Source: Mesorhizobium sp.
Lineage (GTDB): Bacteria; Pseudomonadota; Alphaproteobacteria; Rhizobiales; Rhizobiaceae
Assembly: GCF_005063415.1 (NCBI RefSeq)
Contig: NZ_SUEG01000028.1
Location: forward strand, 1 to 49,589
Reading direction: 5' to 3'
DNA length: 49,589 bases
Part shown: positions 8,969 to 17,079 of the stretch, in pieces
Layout of the letters: every line of letters starts with the position of its first letter
Numbering within the stretch: the stretch's first letter is position 1
Program-made: the position numbers and the translations under genes
Notes under the pieces: model-generated
Database searches by the model: none
Told to the model about the DNA's origin: nothing
What the model saw: the letters and a program-made list of their open reading frames with translations, nothing else

Positions 8969-8984
8969 TTAGACCGGCGTCTAA
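8969..8984. promoter_or_regulatory. Palindromic operator upstream of the MFS exporter
   Basis: TTAGAC-CGGC-GTCTAA is a perfect inverted repeat with 6-bp arms, ending 18 bp before the MFS start codon. Its size and position fit a TetR-family operator, but no regulator gene is adjacent, so the binding protein is unknown. Confidence 0.55.
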
Positions 8985-9002
8985 GGAAGCTCGGGGGACT
9001 GG

Positions 9003-10460
9003 ATGACCAAAACAAGCACAAAAAGGGTCGACTGGCGCGCGCTGTGGGCGAGCGGCGATCTGGCGCGCTTCTGCTTCATCAGCCTCGGCATCCTGCTGCA
9101 CGCCACCAACGAAACGATGGTGGCGACGGTCATGCCGGCCATGGTCGGCGAACTCGCCGGCGTGCAACTGGTCGGCTGGTCGCTGGCGATCTACGAGCTC
9201 GGCGCCATCGTTGCCGGTGCGGCCGCCGGACGGCTGGTGAGCTATGTCGCGCTGCGTACCAACATGATGGTCGCCGCAATGCTCTATGCCGGCGGCGCGC
9301 TGGTCTGCGCCACCGCGCCTTCGATGCCGCTGTTCCTCAGCGGCCGCCTGATCGAGGGGCTCGGCGGCGGCGCGCTGGTGTCGCTGGCCTTCGTCTCGGT
9401 CGAGCGGCTGTTTGCCCGCGCGATCTGGCCGCAGCTTTTCGGCGTCATGTCGGCGATCTGGGGTGTCGCCGCCTTCAGCGGGCCGGTGCTCGGCGCGGTC
9501 ATGACCGAATTGCTGTCCTGGCGCTGGGCCTTCGGCGTCTTCACCCTCGGCGGCACGGCCATGGCCCTGGCAAGCTTCATCGTGCTCGATACGCCTGAAG
9601 CAACAAGGCCGCAGGCGACCGGCGGCTCAGCGCCGCCTTTCCCCTTTGCGGCACTTGGGTGCCTTGCCGTCAGCGTCGTGCTGATCGCCACCGCCGGCGT
9701 CGACATCGCCCTGCTGCGCTCGTCGCTGCTGCTCACCCTCGGCCTGATCGGCCTGGCGCTGTTTATCCATATCGACGCGCTGAAGCCGCGCTCGCGCCTC
9801 TTCCCGTCGCGGCTGTTTTCATGGCGCTCGCCGGTCGGCGCGGGCATGACCATGGTTGCGGCGTTTTCGATGGCGACCTGCTCGTTCGCGGTCTACGGGC
9901 CACTTCTCCTGACCAGCCTGCACGGCATTCCGATCCTCACCACCGGCTACATCATCGCCGCCGAATCGATCGCCTGGTCGATCCTGTCGATCCTCGTCGC
10001 CAATGCGCCGCCGGAGCGCGAACGGCTGATCATCGTCGGCGGTGCGCTGATGATCGCCACGGGCGTCGCCGGTTTCGCTTATACGGTGCCGGCGGGCTCG
10101 ATCCCGTTGATCCTGCTTTGCGCTTTGCTGCAAGGCGGCGGTTTCGGCGTCGCCTGGCCGTTCGTCACGCGTGTCATCGTGGCATCGGCGCGGGAAGGCG
10201 AGCAGACGATCGCCTCGGCCGCCGTGCCGACCATGCAGCGCATCGGCTATGCCGTGGGTGCGGCACTGACCGGCATCGTCGCCAACGCCAGCGGCTTTTC
10301 CGAGGGCCTGAACCGCGAGGCCGCGGCAAATGTTGCTACCTGGCTGTTCCTCGCGTTCGTGCCGCTCGGCATCCTGGGATGCCTTGCCGCCTTGCGGATT
10401 TCGGGGGCGAGCGACACGAAGCCGGCGAAGCTGCCAATCTCCGTGGGGGATATTGACTAG
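9003..10460 (+). CDS. MFS transporter, DHA2-like (drug:H+ antiporter)
   Basis: 485 aa, strongly hydrophobic, consistent with 12-14 membrane helices. The segment around residues 155-165 carries motif C (FSGPVLGA), which marks drug-exporting antiporters; GRLVSYVALRT fits the loop 2-3 motif A region. The start follows GGGGGACTGG. The stop codon overlaps that of coaBC tail-to-tail in the palindrome CTAG (10457-10460). Efflux is inferred from the family; the substrate is unknown. Expression is probably governed by the palindrome at 8969-8984. Confidence 0.88.
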   Translation: MTKTSTKRVDWRALWASGDLARFCFISLGILLHATNETMVATVMPAMVGELAGVQLVGWSLAIYELGAIVAGAAAGRLVSYVALRTNMMVAAMLYAGGALVCATAPSMPLFLSGRLIEGLGGGALVSLAFVSVERLFARAIWPQLFGVMSAIWGVAAFSGPVLGAVMTELLSWRWAFGVFTLGGTAMALASFIVLDTPEATRPQATGGSAPPFPFAALGCLAVSVVLIATAGVDIALLRSSLLLTLGLIGLALFIHIDALKPRSRLFPSRLFSWRSPVGAGMTMVAAFSMATCSFAVYGPLLLTSLHGIPILTTGYIIAAESIAWSILSILVANAPPERERLIIVGGALMIATGVAGFAYTVPAGSIPLILLCALLQGGGFGVAWPFVTRVIVASAREGEQTIASAAVPTMQRIGYAVGAALTGIVANASGFSEGLNREAAANVATWLFLAFVPLGILGCLAALRISGASDTKPAKLPISVGDID

Positions 10461-11920
10461 ACGACGACCGTCGTCAGCCGCTCAGCGATCAGTGCCGCGA
10501 GCCGCGTCGCCACCTTGTCCTTGCTCATCTCCGGCCATTCCTCGACGCCGGCCTTTGAGACGATCCGCACCTTGTTGCGGTCGCCGCCCATCACGCCCGG
10601 AGAACCGCCTTCATGCGAGACATCATTGGCGACGATAAGATCGGCACCCTTTTTCGCAAGCTTGGCCTCGGCATTCCTGACCAGGTCCTGCGTCTCCGCG
10701 GCGAAACCGACCACAAGCATCGGCCGCTTTTTGTGATGCCCGACACCGGCAAGAATATCGGGATTTTCCACCATCTGCAGCACCGGCGGACCCTCGCCCG
10801 CCACCTTCTTGATCTTTTCCCCGGCCGAGCTTTGAGCGCGCCAGTCGGCGACAGCCGCGACGAACACTGCCGCGTCGGCCGGCAGCAGCTGTTCGACCGC
10901 ATCCTTCATCTCGACGGCAGTTTCGACATGCAGCGTGGCGACGCCGGCCGGATCGGCAACGCCGACCGGACCGGAGACGAGACGCACGTCGGCGCCAAGC
11001 CTGGCCAGCGCCGCCGCGATCGCATGGCCCTGCTTGCCCGATGAGCGGTTCGCGATGTAGCGCACCGGGTCGATCGGTTCATGCGTCGGTCCGGAAGTGA
11101 CGATGATCTTTCTTCCCGCCAGCGGCTTTGGCCGGCTGTCGAGCAGCGCCTCGATCGCGGCGACGATCTCCAGCGGCTCGGCCATGCGGCCCTCGCCCGC
11201 CTCGTTGCTCTCGGCCATCTCGCCTTTCGCCGGGCCGACGAATGCGACGCCGTCCTTACCCAGCGTCGCACGGTTGCGGCGGACCGCCGGGTGTGTCCAC
11301 ATTTTCGGATTCATCGCCGGCGCCATTAAAACCTGCTTGTCGGTGGCGATGAGCACGGTGGAGGCAAGATCATTGGCGTGGCCGTTGGCGAGCTTCGCCA
11401 TCAGGTCGGCGGTGGCCGGCGCCACGACCACAAGGTCGGCCTCGCGCGACAGCCGGATATGGCCGATGTCGTGCTCGTCCTGCCGGTCGAACAGCTCGGT
11501 GAAGACGTGGTCGGCGGACAGTGCTCCGGCCGACAGCGTGGTCACGAATTCCTGCGCCGCGGTTGTCATCACCACGCGCACCGAAGCACCGCGCTCGCGC
11601 AGCCGGCGGATCAGGTCGAGCGCCTTGTAGGCGGCGATGCCTCCGCCGATGATCAGCAGGATGCGCTTGCCGGAGAGGACACCTCGCGCGACTTGGCTGG
11701 GGACCGCGACCACCGGCGCTGCAGGATTCTGCAAGCCTGTCAGCTCGCGCAGGGTTTTTTCGATCTGGTCGATGCGGCCGGACGAACCGAGTTGACCTTC
11801 GACCGCTGCGCGGATCATGACCCGCGCCTGGTCTTCCATAGACCGGCCATTCTCCGCCGCCAATCGGCGCAGCATATCCTTGACCTCGTCATCAAGGTTA
11901 CGGATCGTGATGCTGGCCAT
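10457..11920 (-). CDS. coaBC: CoaBC with an N-terminal FitA-like ribbon-helix-helix domain
   Basis: 487 aa. Residues about 82-260 are the flavin-dependent 4'-phosphopantothenoylcysteine decarboxylase (GGGIAAYKALDLIRRL, active-site H154 in DIGHI, APATADLMAKLANG, PAMNPKMW). Residues about 268-487 are the CTP-dependent phosphopantothenate-cysteine ligase (TSGPTHEPIDPVRYIANRSS). Both steps belong to coenzyme A synthesis. Unusually, residues 1-43 (MASITIRNLDDEVKDMLRRL..., GRSMEDQARVMIRAAVEGQ) match a FitA/VapB-type antitoxin DNA-binding fold, joined by a ~38-residue linker. The ACG-type flap with the decarboxylase cysteine reads MAESNEAGEGRM here, without Cys. The frame is continuous. A promoter and repeated 8-mers lie just upstream. 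Confidence 0.95.
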   Translation of the reverse strand: MASITIRNLDDEVKDMLRRLAAENGRSMEDQARVMIRAAVEGQLGSSGRIDQIEKTLRELTGLQNPAAPVVAVPSQVARGVLSGKRILLIIGGGIAAYKALDLIRRLRERGASVRVVMTTAAQEFVTTLSAGALSADHVFTELFDRQDEHDIGHIRLSREADLVVVAPATADLMAKLANGHANDLASTVLIATDKQVLMAPAMNPKMWTHPAVRRNRATLGKDGVAFVGPAKGEMAESNEAGEGRMAEPLEIVAAIEALLDSRPKPLAGRKIIVTSGPTHEPIDPVRYIANRSSGKQGHAIAAALARLGADVRLVSGPVGVADPAGVATLHVETAVEMKDAVEQLLPADAAVFVAAVADWRAQSSAGEKIKKVAGEGPPVLQMVENPDILAGVGHHKKRPMLVVGFAAETQDLVRNAEAKLAKKGADLIVANDVSHEGGSPGVMGGDRNKVRIVSKAGVEEWPEMSKDKVATRLAALIAERLTTVVV

Positions 11921-11921
11921 G

Positions 11922-11982
11922 TGATTGCACTTTATCCAAAATCGCCGAAGGCAATGATAGCAATGCAATCAATTGACAACAA
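11922..11982 (-). promoter_or_regulatory. coaBC promoter with repeated TGATTGCA/TGATAGCA sites
   Basis: On the minus strand, TTGTTG (11982-11977) and TATCAT (11959-11954) are 17 bp apart, a good sigma-70 promoter. Three related 8-mers overlap it: TGATTGCA (11922-11929, plus strand), TGATAGCA (11955-11962, plus) and TGCAATCA (11964-11971, plus; reverse complement TGATTGCA). The last two form an inverted repeat with a 1-bp gap over the -10 region, and the first ends beside the start codon. From memory, TGATAGCA equals the half-site bound by gonococcal FitA. Autoregulation by the fused RHH domain is an inference. Confidence 0.5.
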
Positions 11983-11986
11983 GGCG

Positions 11987-13561
11987 TTAGAGCAGCTTCC
12001 AGGCGATGTACAGCAGGCTCAGCGCGATCACCCACAGCGCCAGCCGGCCGGAGCGGGTGTAGTGCGCCTCGGCCTTGCCGATCGCGCGCGCGGTCCTTTC
12101 GTCGAAGCGCAGGCCGTGCTCGGCCATCAGGTCGATCTCGCGCGACAGCCGCTCGGTGCGGGCGGCGAGGTCCGGCGCCTGGCGGGCCAGCGCCAGCAGC
12201 GCGTTGGCGCCGTCGCGCGCATCGGCCAGCAAAGCGCGCGGGCCGAGATTGCGGGCAATCCAGCCGCTGACCACCGGCTCCGACGTCTTCCACATGTTGA
12301 AGGCCGGGTCGAGCGTGCGGGCGACGCCCTCGACAACGACCATGGTCTTCTGCAGCAGCACCAGCTCGGATCGCGTCGCCATGTCGAAGAGGTCGGTCAC
12401 CTCGAACAGCAGCGTCAGCAGCTTGGCCATCGAGATGGTCTCGGCCGGCTGGCCGTGGATCGGTTCGCCGATCGCCCGGATCGCCTGGGCGAAAGCTGCG
12501 ACATTGTGCTGGCGCGGCACGTAGCCGGCCTCGAAATGCACCTCGGCGACGCGCTGGTAATCGCGCGTGATGAAGCCGTAGAGGATTTCGGCGAGGAAGC
12601 GGCGCTCCTTCCTGCCGAGCCGGCCGGCAATGCCGAGATCGACAGCGACGATGGTGCCATCGGCCTCGACGAACAGGTTCCCTGGATGCATGTCGGCATG
12701 GAAGAAACCGTCACGCAGCGTATGGCGCAGGAACGACTGGACCAGGTTGGCGGCAATCGCCTTCAGGTCGTGGCCGGCGGCGGTGAGGCCGGCAATATCG
12801 TTCAACTTGATGCCGTCGACCCATTCCATGGTCAGCACGTCACGACCGGTGCGCTCCCAGTCGACCGACGGCACGCGAAAGCCGGGATCGTCCTTGGTGT
12901 TCTCGCCGAGCTCCGAAAAAGCCGCCGCCTCCAGCCTCAAATCCATTTCGATCTTGGTGGTCTGGGCCAGCGTCTCCGTCACCTCGACCGGCCGCAGCCG
13001 GCGCGACGACGGGATGTACTTTTCCTGCAGCCGGGCGGCGAGGAAATAGCTCTCGAGATCGCGAAAGAAGCGGCGGCGCACGCCCGGCCGGATGACCTTC
13101 ACCGCCACTCGCCTAACGACGCCGTCCTGCAGCGTTTCGGCGGTATGGACCTGCGCGATCGAGGCGGCGGCGACGGCCTCGCCAAAACTGGCATAGAGCT
13201 CACCGACCTTGCGTCCGAGCGATGCTTCTATCGCCGCTATGGCCTCGGCCTTCGGAAAGGTCTGCATCTTGTCCTGCAGCATGGCGAGATCAAGCGCGAT
13301 ATCGTTGCCGACGACGTCGGGCCGTGTCGCCAGGAACTGGCCGAGCTTGACGTAGGACGGGCCGAGCCGCACGACCGCCTTGGCCAGCCTGTCCCCGCGC
13401 TCATAGGCAAGCGCGCGCCTGCGGGTGAACAACCGGGCCATGCGCCAGCCGAATTTCGGCAGGCCGAAGAGTTCGTCGCCAGGCAAAGCCGCGATGACGC
13501 CTTCGCGGACCAGCACCCAGCCGGCCCGCACGAGCCTGAAACCAGCGCCGATGCTGCTCAT
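11987..13561 (-). CDS. ubiB: UbiB, ubiquinone biosynthesis kinase-like protein
   Basis: 524 aa, full length. It has the UbiB/ADCK hallmarks: the KxGQ motif (KLGQ at 72-75), the alanine-rich loop AVAAASIAQVH that replaces a glycine-rich loop, the lysine in VAVKVIRPG, HADMHPGN in the catalytic loop, and VDLG in place of DFG. A hydrophobic helix at the C-terminus (LALWVIALSLLYIAW) anchors it in the membrane. The family supports ubiquinone synthesis through ATPase activity, probably by extracting lipid precursors. It lies 70 bp after ubiE and 66 bp before coaBC on the same strand. Confidence 0.95.
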   Translation of the reverse strand: MSSIGAGFRLVRAGWVLVREGVIAALPGDELFGLPKFGWRMARLFTRRRALAYERGDRLAKAVVRLGPSYVKLGQFLATRPDVVGNDIALDLAMLQDKMQTFPKAEAIAAIEASLGRKVGELYASFGEAVAAASIAQVHTAETLQDGVVRRVAVKVIRPGVRRRFFRDLESYFLAARLQEKYIPSSRRLRPVEVTETLAQTTKIEMDLRLEAAAFSELGENTKDDPGFRVPSVDWERTGRDVLTMEWVDGIKLNDIAGLTAAGHDLKAIAANLVQSFLRHTLRDGFFHADMHPGNLFVEADGTIVAVDLGIAGRLGRKERRFLAEILYGFITRDYQRVAEVHFEAGYVPRQHNVAAFAQAIRAIGEPIHGQPAETISMAKLLTLLFEVTDLFDMATRSELVLLQKTMVVVEGVARTLDPAFNMWKTSEPVVSGWIARNLGPRALLADARDGANALLALARQAPDLAARTERLSREIDLMAEHGLRFDERTARAIGKAEAHYTRSGRLALWVIALSLLYIAWKLL

Positions 13562-13631
13562 GGCTGGCTTTGCCCTGCCGGTTTCCTGAACTGGCGAAAG
13601 GCACGTCGGGCTATGAAAATGCGGGCCAGCC

Positions 13632-14408
13632 TCAAAGCTTCCAGCCCGAATGAAGCGCGGCGATGCCGCCGGAATAATTGCGGAATGAGGCGCGGTCGAA
13701 GCCCGCGCGCGAAATCATCGCCGCGAAATTCTGCTGATTGGGAAATTTGCGGATCGATTCGACCAGATAGGAATATGGCTCGCCATCGCCGGTCACCACC
13801 TTGCCTATCCGCGGGATGGCGTTGAACGACCATGCTTCATAGACCTTGTCGAGCAGCGGCATCTCGACCTCGGAAAATTCAAGGCAGAGAAAGCGCCCGC
13901 CAGGCTTCAGCACGCGATAGGCTTCGGCAAGCGCCACATCGATGCGCGGCACGTTGCGGATGCCGAACGCGATGGTGTAGGCATCGAAAGTAGCGTCGGC
14001 AAAAGGCAGTTCCTCGGCATTGGCTTCGACGAAATCGGTATTTGCCGACAGGCCCTTTTTCTCGGCCCGGTCGCGGCCGACGGCGAGCATCGAGCCGTTG
14101 ATATCCAGAACCGTTGCATGAGCGTGCCTGCCGCTCGCCTCGACGATGCGGAAGGCGACGTCGCCGGTGCCGCCGGCAACGTCGAGAACGCTCCAGCCCG
14201 GCCGCTTCGGTGGATTGAGCCAGGCGACCATGGCGTCCTTCCACAACCGATGCAGCCCGGCCGACATCAGGTCGTTCATCAGGTCGTAGCGGTTCGCCAC
14301 CTTGTGGAAAACATCATTGACCAGGGACTGCTTGTCGCCTGGTCCTACTCGCTTGAAACCATAGGAGGTTTCCATGCCGCCCGCAGCAGTGGTTCTTTCA
14401 ACCGACAT
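13632..14408 (-). CDS. ubiE: UbiE, demethylmenaquinone/2-methoxy-benzoquinol methyltransferase
   Basis: 258 aa from the ATG at 14408; an 11-codon upstream extension is rejected because family proteins begin near [18 protein letters not shown]. The S-adenosylmethionine motif I is LDVAGGTGD (75-83). The UbiE signatures [18 protein letters not shown] (41-58) and [11 protein letters not shown] are present. It performs the C-methylation step of the ubiquinone ring. First gene of the ubiE-ubiB-coaBC run. The mutM gene that often faces ubiE in alphaproteobacteria is not here; adenosine deaminase lies upstream instead. Confidence 0.96.
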   Translation of the reverse strand: MSVERTTAAGGMETSYGFKRVGPGDKQSLVNDVFHKVANRYDLMNDLMSAGLHRLWKDAMVAWLNPPKRPGWSVLDVAGGTGDVAFRIVEASGRHAHATVLDINGSMLAVGRDRAEKKGLSANTDFVEANAEELPFADATFDAYTIAFGIRNVPRIDVALAEAYRVLKPGGRFLCLEFSEVEMPLLDKVYEAWSFNAIPRIGKVVTGDGEPYSYLVESIRKFPNQQNFAAMISRAGFDRASFRNYSGGIAALHSGWKL

Positions 14409-14507
14409 CGTTTTGATCCGCCATAAAATCGGCGGGACCATAGCCGATCGATGGTGCGGGCGCTATTGTTTAAGGCGCGGTGTTCGGCCGCGCTTCGAAG
14501 CAGGTTC

Positions 14508-14532
14508 CGGAAAAGTGTCACACGGTTTTCCG
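14508..14532. repeat. Dispersed intergenic hairpin element, copy 2
   Basis: CGGAAAA (14508-14514) pairs with TTTTCCG (14526-14532), and GTG/CAC extends the stem toward the loop. It is followed by GACAAGAACTTGCGTCA, a tail shared loosely with the copy at 32069. It lies between the divergent ubiE and add genes. Confidence 0.6.
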
Positions 14533-14574
14533 ACAAGAACTTGCGTCATAAGAAAAGCCTGACGGGATAATCGA

Positions 14575-15549
14575 ATGCCTTTGAAAGCAGAACTGCACTG
14601 CCACATCGAAGGGGCAGCGGCGCCTGAACTCGTCCTCCGCCAGGCTGAGAAATACGGCAAGGATGCCTCGCCCTACATCCAGGACGGCTCCTTCGTCTGG
14701 CACGATTTCACCTCTTTCCTCGCCGCCTACGACTTCTCCTCCGACCTGTTCCGCACTGAAGAAGACTATGCGCGGCTGGCCGATCATTACCTGACAAGCC
14801 TTGCCCGAGACGGCGCCATCTATTCCGAGGTTTTCACCTCGCCCGACCACGCCAGCAAGGCCGGCATGTCGCCGAAGGCCTATACCGACGCGCTCGGCGA
14901 AGGCATGGCCCGCGCCAAGGCGAAGACCGGCATCGAAGGCCGGATGATCGTCACCGGCGTGCGCAATTTCGGCGTCGAATCGATCGAGCGGGCGGCGCGT
15001 TTCGCCGCCCGCTGCGGGCATCCGCTGGTCACCGGCTTCGGCGTCGCCGGCGATGAGCGGATCGGCGATTTGGAAGATTATGTCAGGGCCTTCGAAATCG
15101 CCCGCGAGGCCGGTCTCGGCATCACCGTGCATGCCGGCGAATTGATGGGCTGGGAGAGCGTTGAGGCGGCACTCGACCACATCCGCCCGTCTCGCATCGG
15201 CCATGGCGTGCGCGCCATCGAGAACCCCGATCTCGTGCGGCGCATCGCCGACGAAGGCGTCGTGCTCGAATGCTGCCCCGGCTCCAACATCGCCCTGAAA
15301 GTCTTCGATAGCTTCGCCGACCATCCCTTTCCCGCCTTGCGCGCGGCGGGCTGCAAGGTGACGCTCAACTCCGATGACCCGCCCTATTTCTGGACCTCGC
15401 TGAAACGCGAATACGACATCGCCGCCGAGCATTTTGCCATGGATGACAAGGCGCTCACCGCCGTCACCAGGACGGCCATCGAGGCAGCCTTCGTCGACAG
15501 GAAGACTAGGGCGGCGCTGCTGGGCAGGCTCGGCGCCAAGGGCAGGTGA
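14575..15549 (+). CDS. add: Adenosine deaminase
   Basis: 324 aa. The metal site is complete: H8 and H10 in the N-terminal HCH, H186 in TVHAGE (with catalytic E189), H210 in RIGHG, and D267 in NSDDPP. The enzyme hydrolyses adenosine to inosine and ammonia in the cytoplasm; inosine then suits the purine nucleoside phosphorylase at 18398. Some members of this fold act on adenine or other aminopurines, so specificity is inferred. Its stop codon lies inside an inverted repeat that precedes upp. Confidence 0.9.
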   Translation: MPLKAELHCHIEGAAAPELVLRQAEKYGKDASPYIQDGSFVWHDFTSFLAAYDFSSDLFRTEEDYARLADHYLTSLARDGAIYSEVFTSPDHASKAGMSPKAYTDALGEGMARAKAKTGIEGRMIVTGVRNFGVESIERAARFAARCGHPLVTGFGVAGDERIGDLEDYVRAFEIAREAGLGITVHAGELMGWESVEAALDHIRPSRIGHGVRAIENPDLVRRIADEGVVLECCPGSNIALKVFDSFADHPFPALRAAGCKVTLNSDDPPYFWTSLKREYDIAAEHFAMDDKALTAVTRTAIEAAFVDRKTRAALLGRLGAKGR

Positions 15550-15661
15550 ATAGTGAATGGTTCACCCGGCGCTTCGGTTCGTCAACCGCGAGTTTTTCCG
15601 CGCAACCAAGGACTCGCAAACCAGTTCACTATTCACTATTCACCATTCACTATTCACCTGC
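15542..15661. repeat. 19-bp inverted repeat with TTCACTA tandem copies between add and upp
   Basis: GCAGGTGAATAGTGAATGG (15542-15560) recurs in perfect inverted form at 15643-15661, enclosing 82 bp. Immediately before the second arm, at 15624-15642, lie further tandem TTCACTA units. The first arm contains the add stop codon and the second ends 16 bp before the upp start, so a transcript through both genes could fold into a long stem. Confidence 0.85.
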
Positions 15662-15677
15662 GCAGTTGGAGAACACC

Positions 15678-16307
15678 ATGAAGGGCGTCACCGTCGTCGA
15701 CCATCCGCTTGTCCAGCACAAGCTGACCATCATGCGCAAGAAGGAAACCTCGACGGCCGGCTTCCGGCGGCTGCTGCGCGAGATCTCGCTATTGCTCGGC
15801 TACGAGGTCACCCGCAACCTCGAACTGACGACGACGACGATCGAGACGCCGATCGAGACGATGGAGGCGCCGACGCTGGAGGGCAAGAAACTGGTCTTCG
15901 CCTCGGTGCTGCGCGCCGGCAACGGCTTGCTTGAAGGCCTGCTCGATCTGGTGCCGGCGGCGCGTGTCGCCCATATCGGCCTCTACCGCGACCATGAGAC
16001 GCTGGAAGCGGTCGAGTATTTCTTCAAGGCGCCGGGCGACCTCGCCGACCGGCTGGTGATCGTCGTCGACCCGATGCTGGCGACCGCCAATTCGGCGATC
16101 GCGGCGATCGACAAGCTGAAAGGCCGCGGCGCCACCAACATCCGCTTCCTCTGCCTGTTGGCGGCACCAGAGGGCCTCGAGCGGTTTACCCAGGCGCATC
16201 CCGATGTTCCGGTCTTCACCGCTTCCATCGACCGCCAACTCAACGAGAAGGGCTACATCATGCCCGGTCTCGGCGATGCCGGCGACCGCATGTACGGCAC
16301 CAAATAG
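15678..16307 (+). CDS. upp: Uracil phosphoribosyltransferase
   Basis: 209 aa, the usual length. The start is at [20 protein letters not shown] after a GGAG at 15668; upstream in-frame codons run through the repeat. The PRPP-binding loop is [14 protein letters not shown] (about 124-137), and the C-terminal [11 protein letters not shown] matches the family uracil-binding end. It makes UMP from uracil and PRPP. It follows add by 128 bp that contain the 19-bp inverted repeat, and pairs functionally with the cytidine deaminase and thymidine phosphorylase genes nearby. Confidence 0.96.
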   Translation: MKGVTVVDHPLVQHKLTIMRKKETSTAGFRRLLREISLLLGYEVTRNLELTTTTIETPIETMEAPTLEGKKLVFASVLRAGNGLLEGLLDLVPAARVAHIGLYRDHETLEAVEYFFKAPGDLADRLVIVVDPMLATANSAIAAIDKLKGRGATNIRFLCLLAAPEGLERFTQAHPDVPVFTASIDRQLNEKGYIMPGLGDAGDRMYGTK

Positions 16308-16407
16308 ATCCGTTTACCGATTGTTTACCCAAACGGCTGGTTTCCGCATTCGTTAAAGCGGCAAACACCATGTCGGACTAAGGATCGGCAACCACAAAGG
16401 CCGGTCC

Positions 16408-16968
16408 ATGCTGCGCAAGCTTCTCATCCTTGGCGTGTTTGCCGGAACGTCGGCGTCGCTGCCGATCGTCTATCAGTCGAATCCACAGGTAATCGAACGG
16501 CTGTTGAAATCCGCCGTCGGAACCAAGCCGGCCGACACACAAACCGACCTGAACCTCGCCGCCGTTCCGGACAGGCCGGCGACGCCGCAGCCGCTCGGCC
16601 GCAAGGTCGTCGTCACCGCGGACGCGCGCGGGCATTTCATGTCCGTCTTCAAGTTGAACGGCCGCCAGATCGACGGCATGATCGATACCGGCGCAACGCT
16701 CGTCGCCATCAACAGCTCGACAGCGCGCAGGATCGGCATCTCGCTCAATTCGGCGGACTTCAGCCATCAGGTCAACACCGCCAACGGTGCGATCAAGGCC
16801 GCCGTGGTGACGATCGACCGCCTGCAGATCGGCAGGATCACCGTCGAGGGCGTCGAGGCCGTCGTGCTCGACGACAGGGCGCTGCACACCAATCTGATCG
16901 GCATGAGCTTTCTGCAGCGGCTCGAAAAATACCAGGTCGAAGACGGCACGCTGCTGCTGGTTCAGTAG
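16408..16968 (+). CDS. Retropepsin-like aspartic protease (TIGR02281-type)
   Basis: 186 aa. A hydrophobic N-terminal segment (about residues 4-22) suggests a membrane anchor or export signal. The domain from about 62 on has the retropepsin active-site motif DTGAT with D93, preceded by FKLNGRQIDGMI, and later LIGMSFLQRL, both typical of the alphaproteobacterial clan AA family. Such proteins would need to dimerise to form the two-Asp site. Function in rhizobia is unknown. It stands alone, 100 bp after upp. Confidence 0.85.
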   Translation: MLRKLLILGVFAGTSASLPIVYQSNPQVIERLLKSAVGTKPADTQTDLNLAAVPDRPATPQPLGRKVVVTADARGHFMSVFKLNGRQIDGMIDTGATLVAINSSTARRIGISLNSADFSHQVNTANGAIKAAVVTIDRLQIGRITVEGVEAVVLDDRALHTNLIGMSFLQRLEKYQVEDGTLLLVQ

Positions 16969-16999
16969 ACCGCGACCCCGAACCGCGGGTCCGCGTCAG

Positions 17000-17022
17000 C
17001 GAAAAGTGGAGACCGGTTTTCG
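17000..17022. repeat. Dispersed intergenic hairpin element, copy 3
   Basis: CGAAAA (17000-17005) pairs with TTTTCG (17017-17022) around GTGGAGACCGG; GGACAAGATCATG follows. The core AAAAGTGGAGACCGGTTTT is the sequence most often seen in such rhizobial intergenic elements. It lies between the convergent retropepsin and deoA genes. Confidence 0.65.
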
Positions 17023-17049
17023 GACAAGATCATGGCCCAAAGAAAGATA

Positions 17050-17079
17050 GAGCCCATCCGATACCATCGGAATGGGCTC
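17050..17079 (-). terminator. Intrinsic terminator of the nucleoside operon
   Basis: Long arms, GAGCCCAT-CCGAT (17050-17062) and its complement with one bulged base (17066-17079), begin at the deoA stop codon. On the minus strand the stem is followed by TATCTTTCTTT. It would end the permease-cdd-punA-deoA transcript. Confidence 0.8.

Noticed and set aside
11378-13825. Long plus-strand open frame (815 codons) opposite coaBC and ubiB
   Set aside because: Antisense shadow; no motif, and it spans two well-defined genes.
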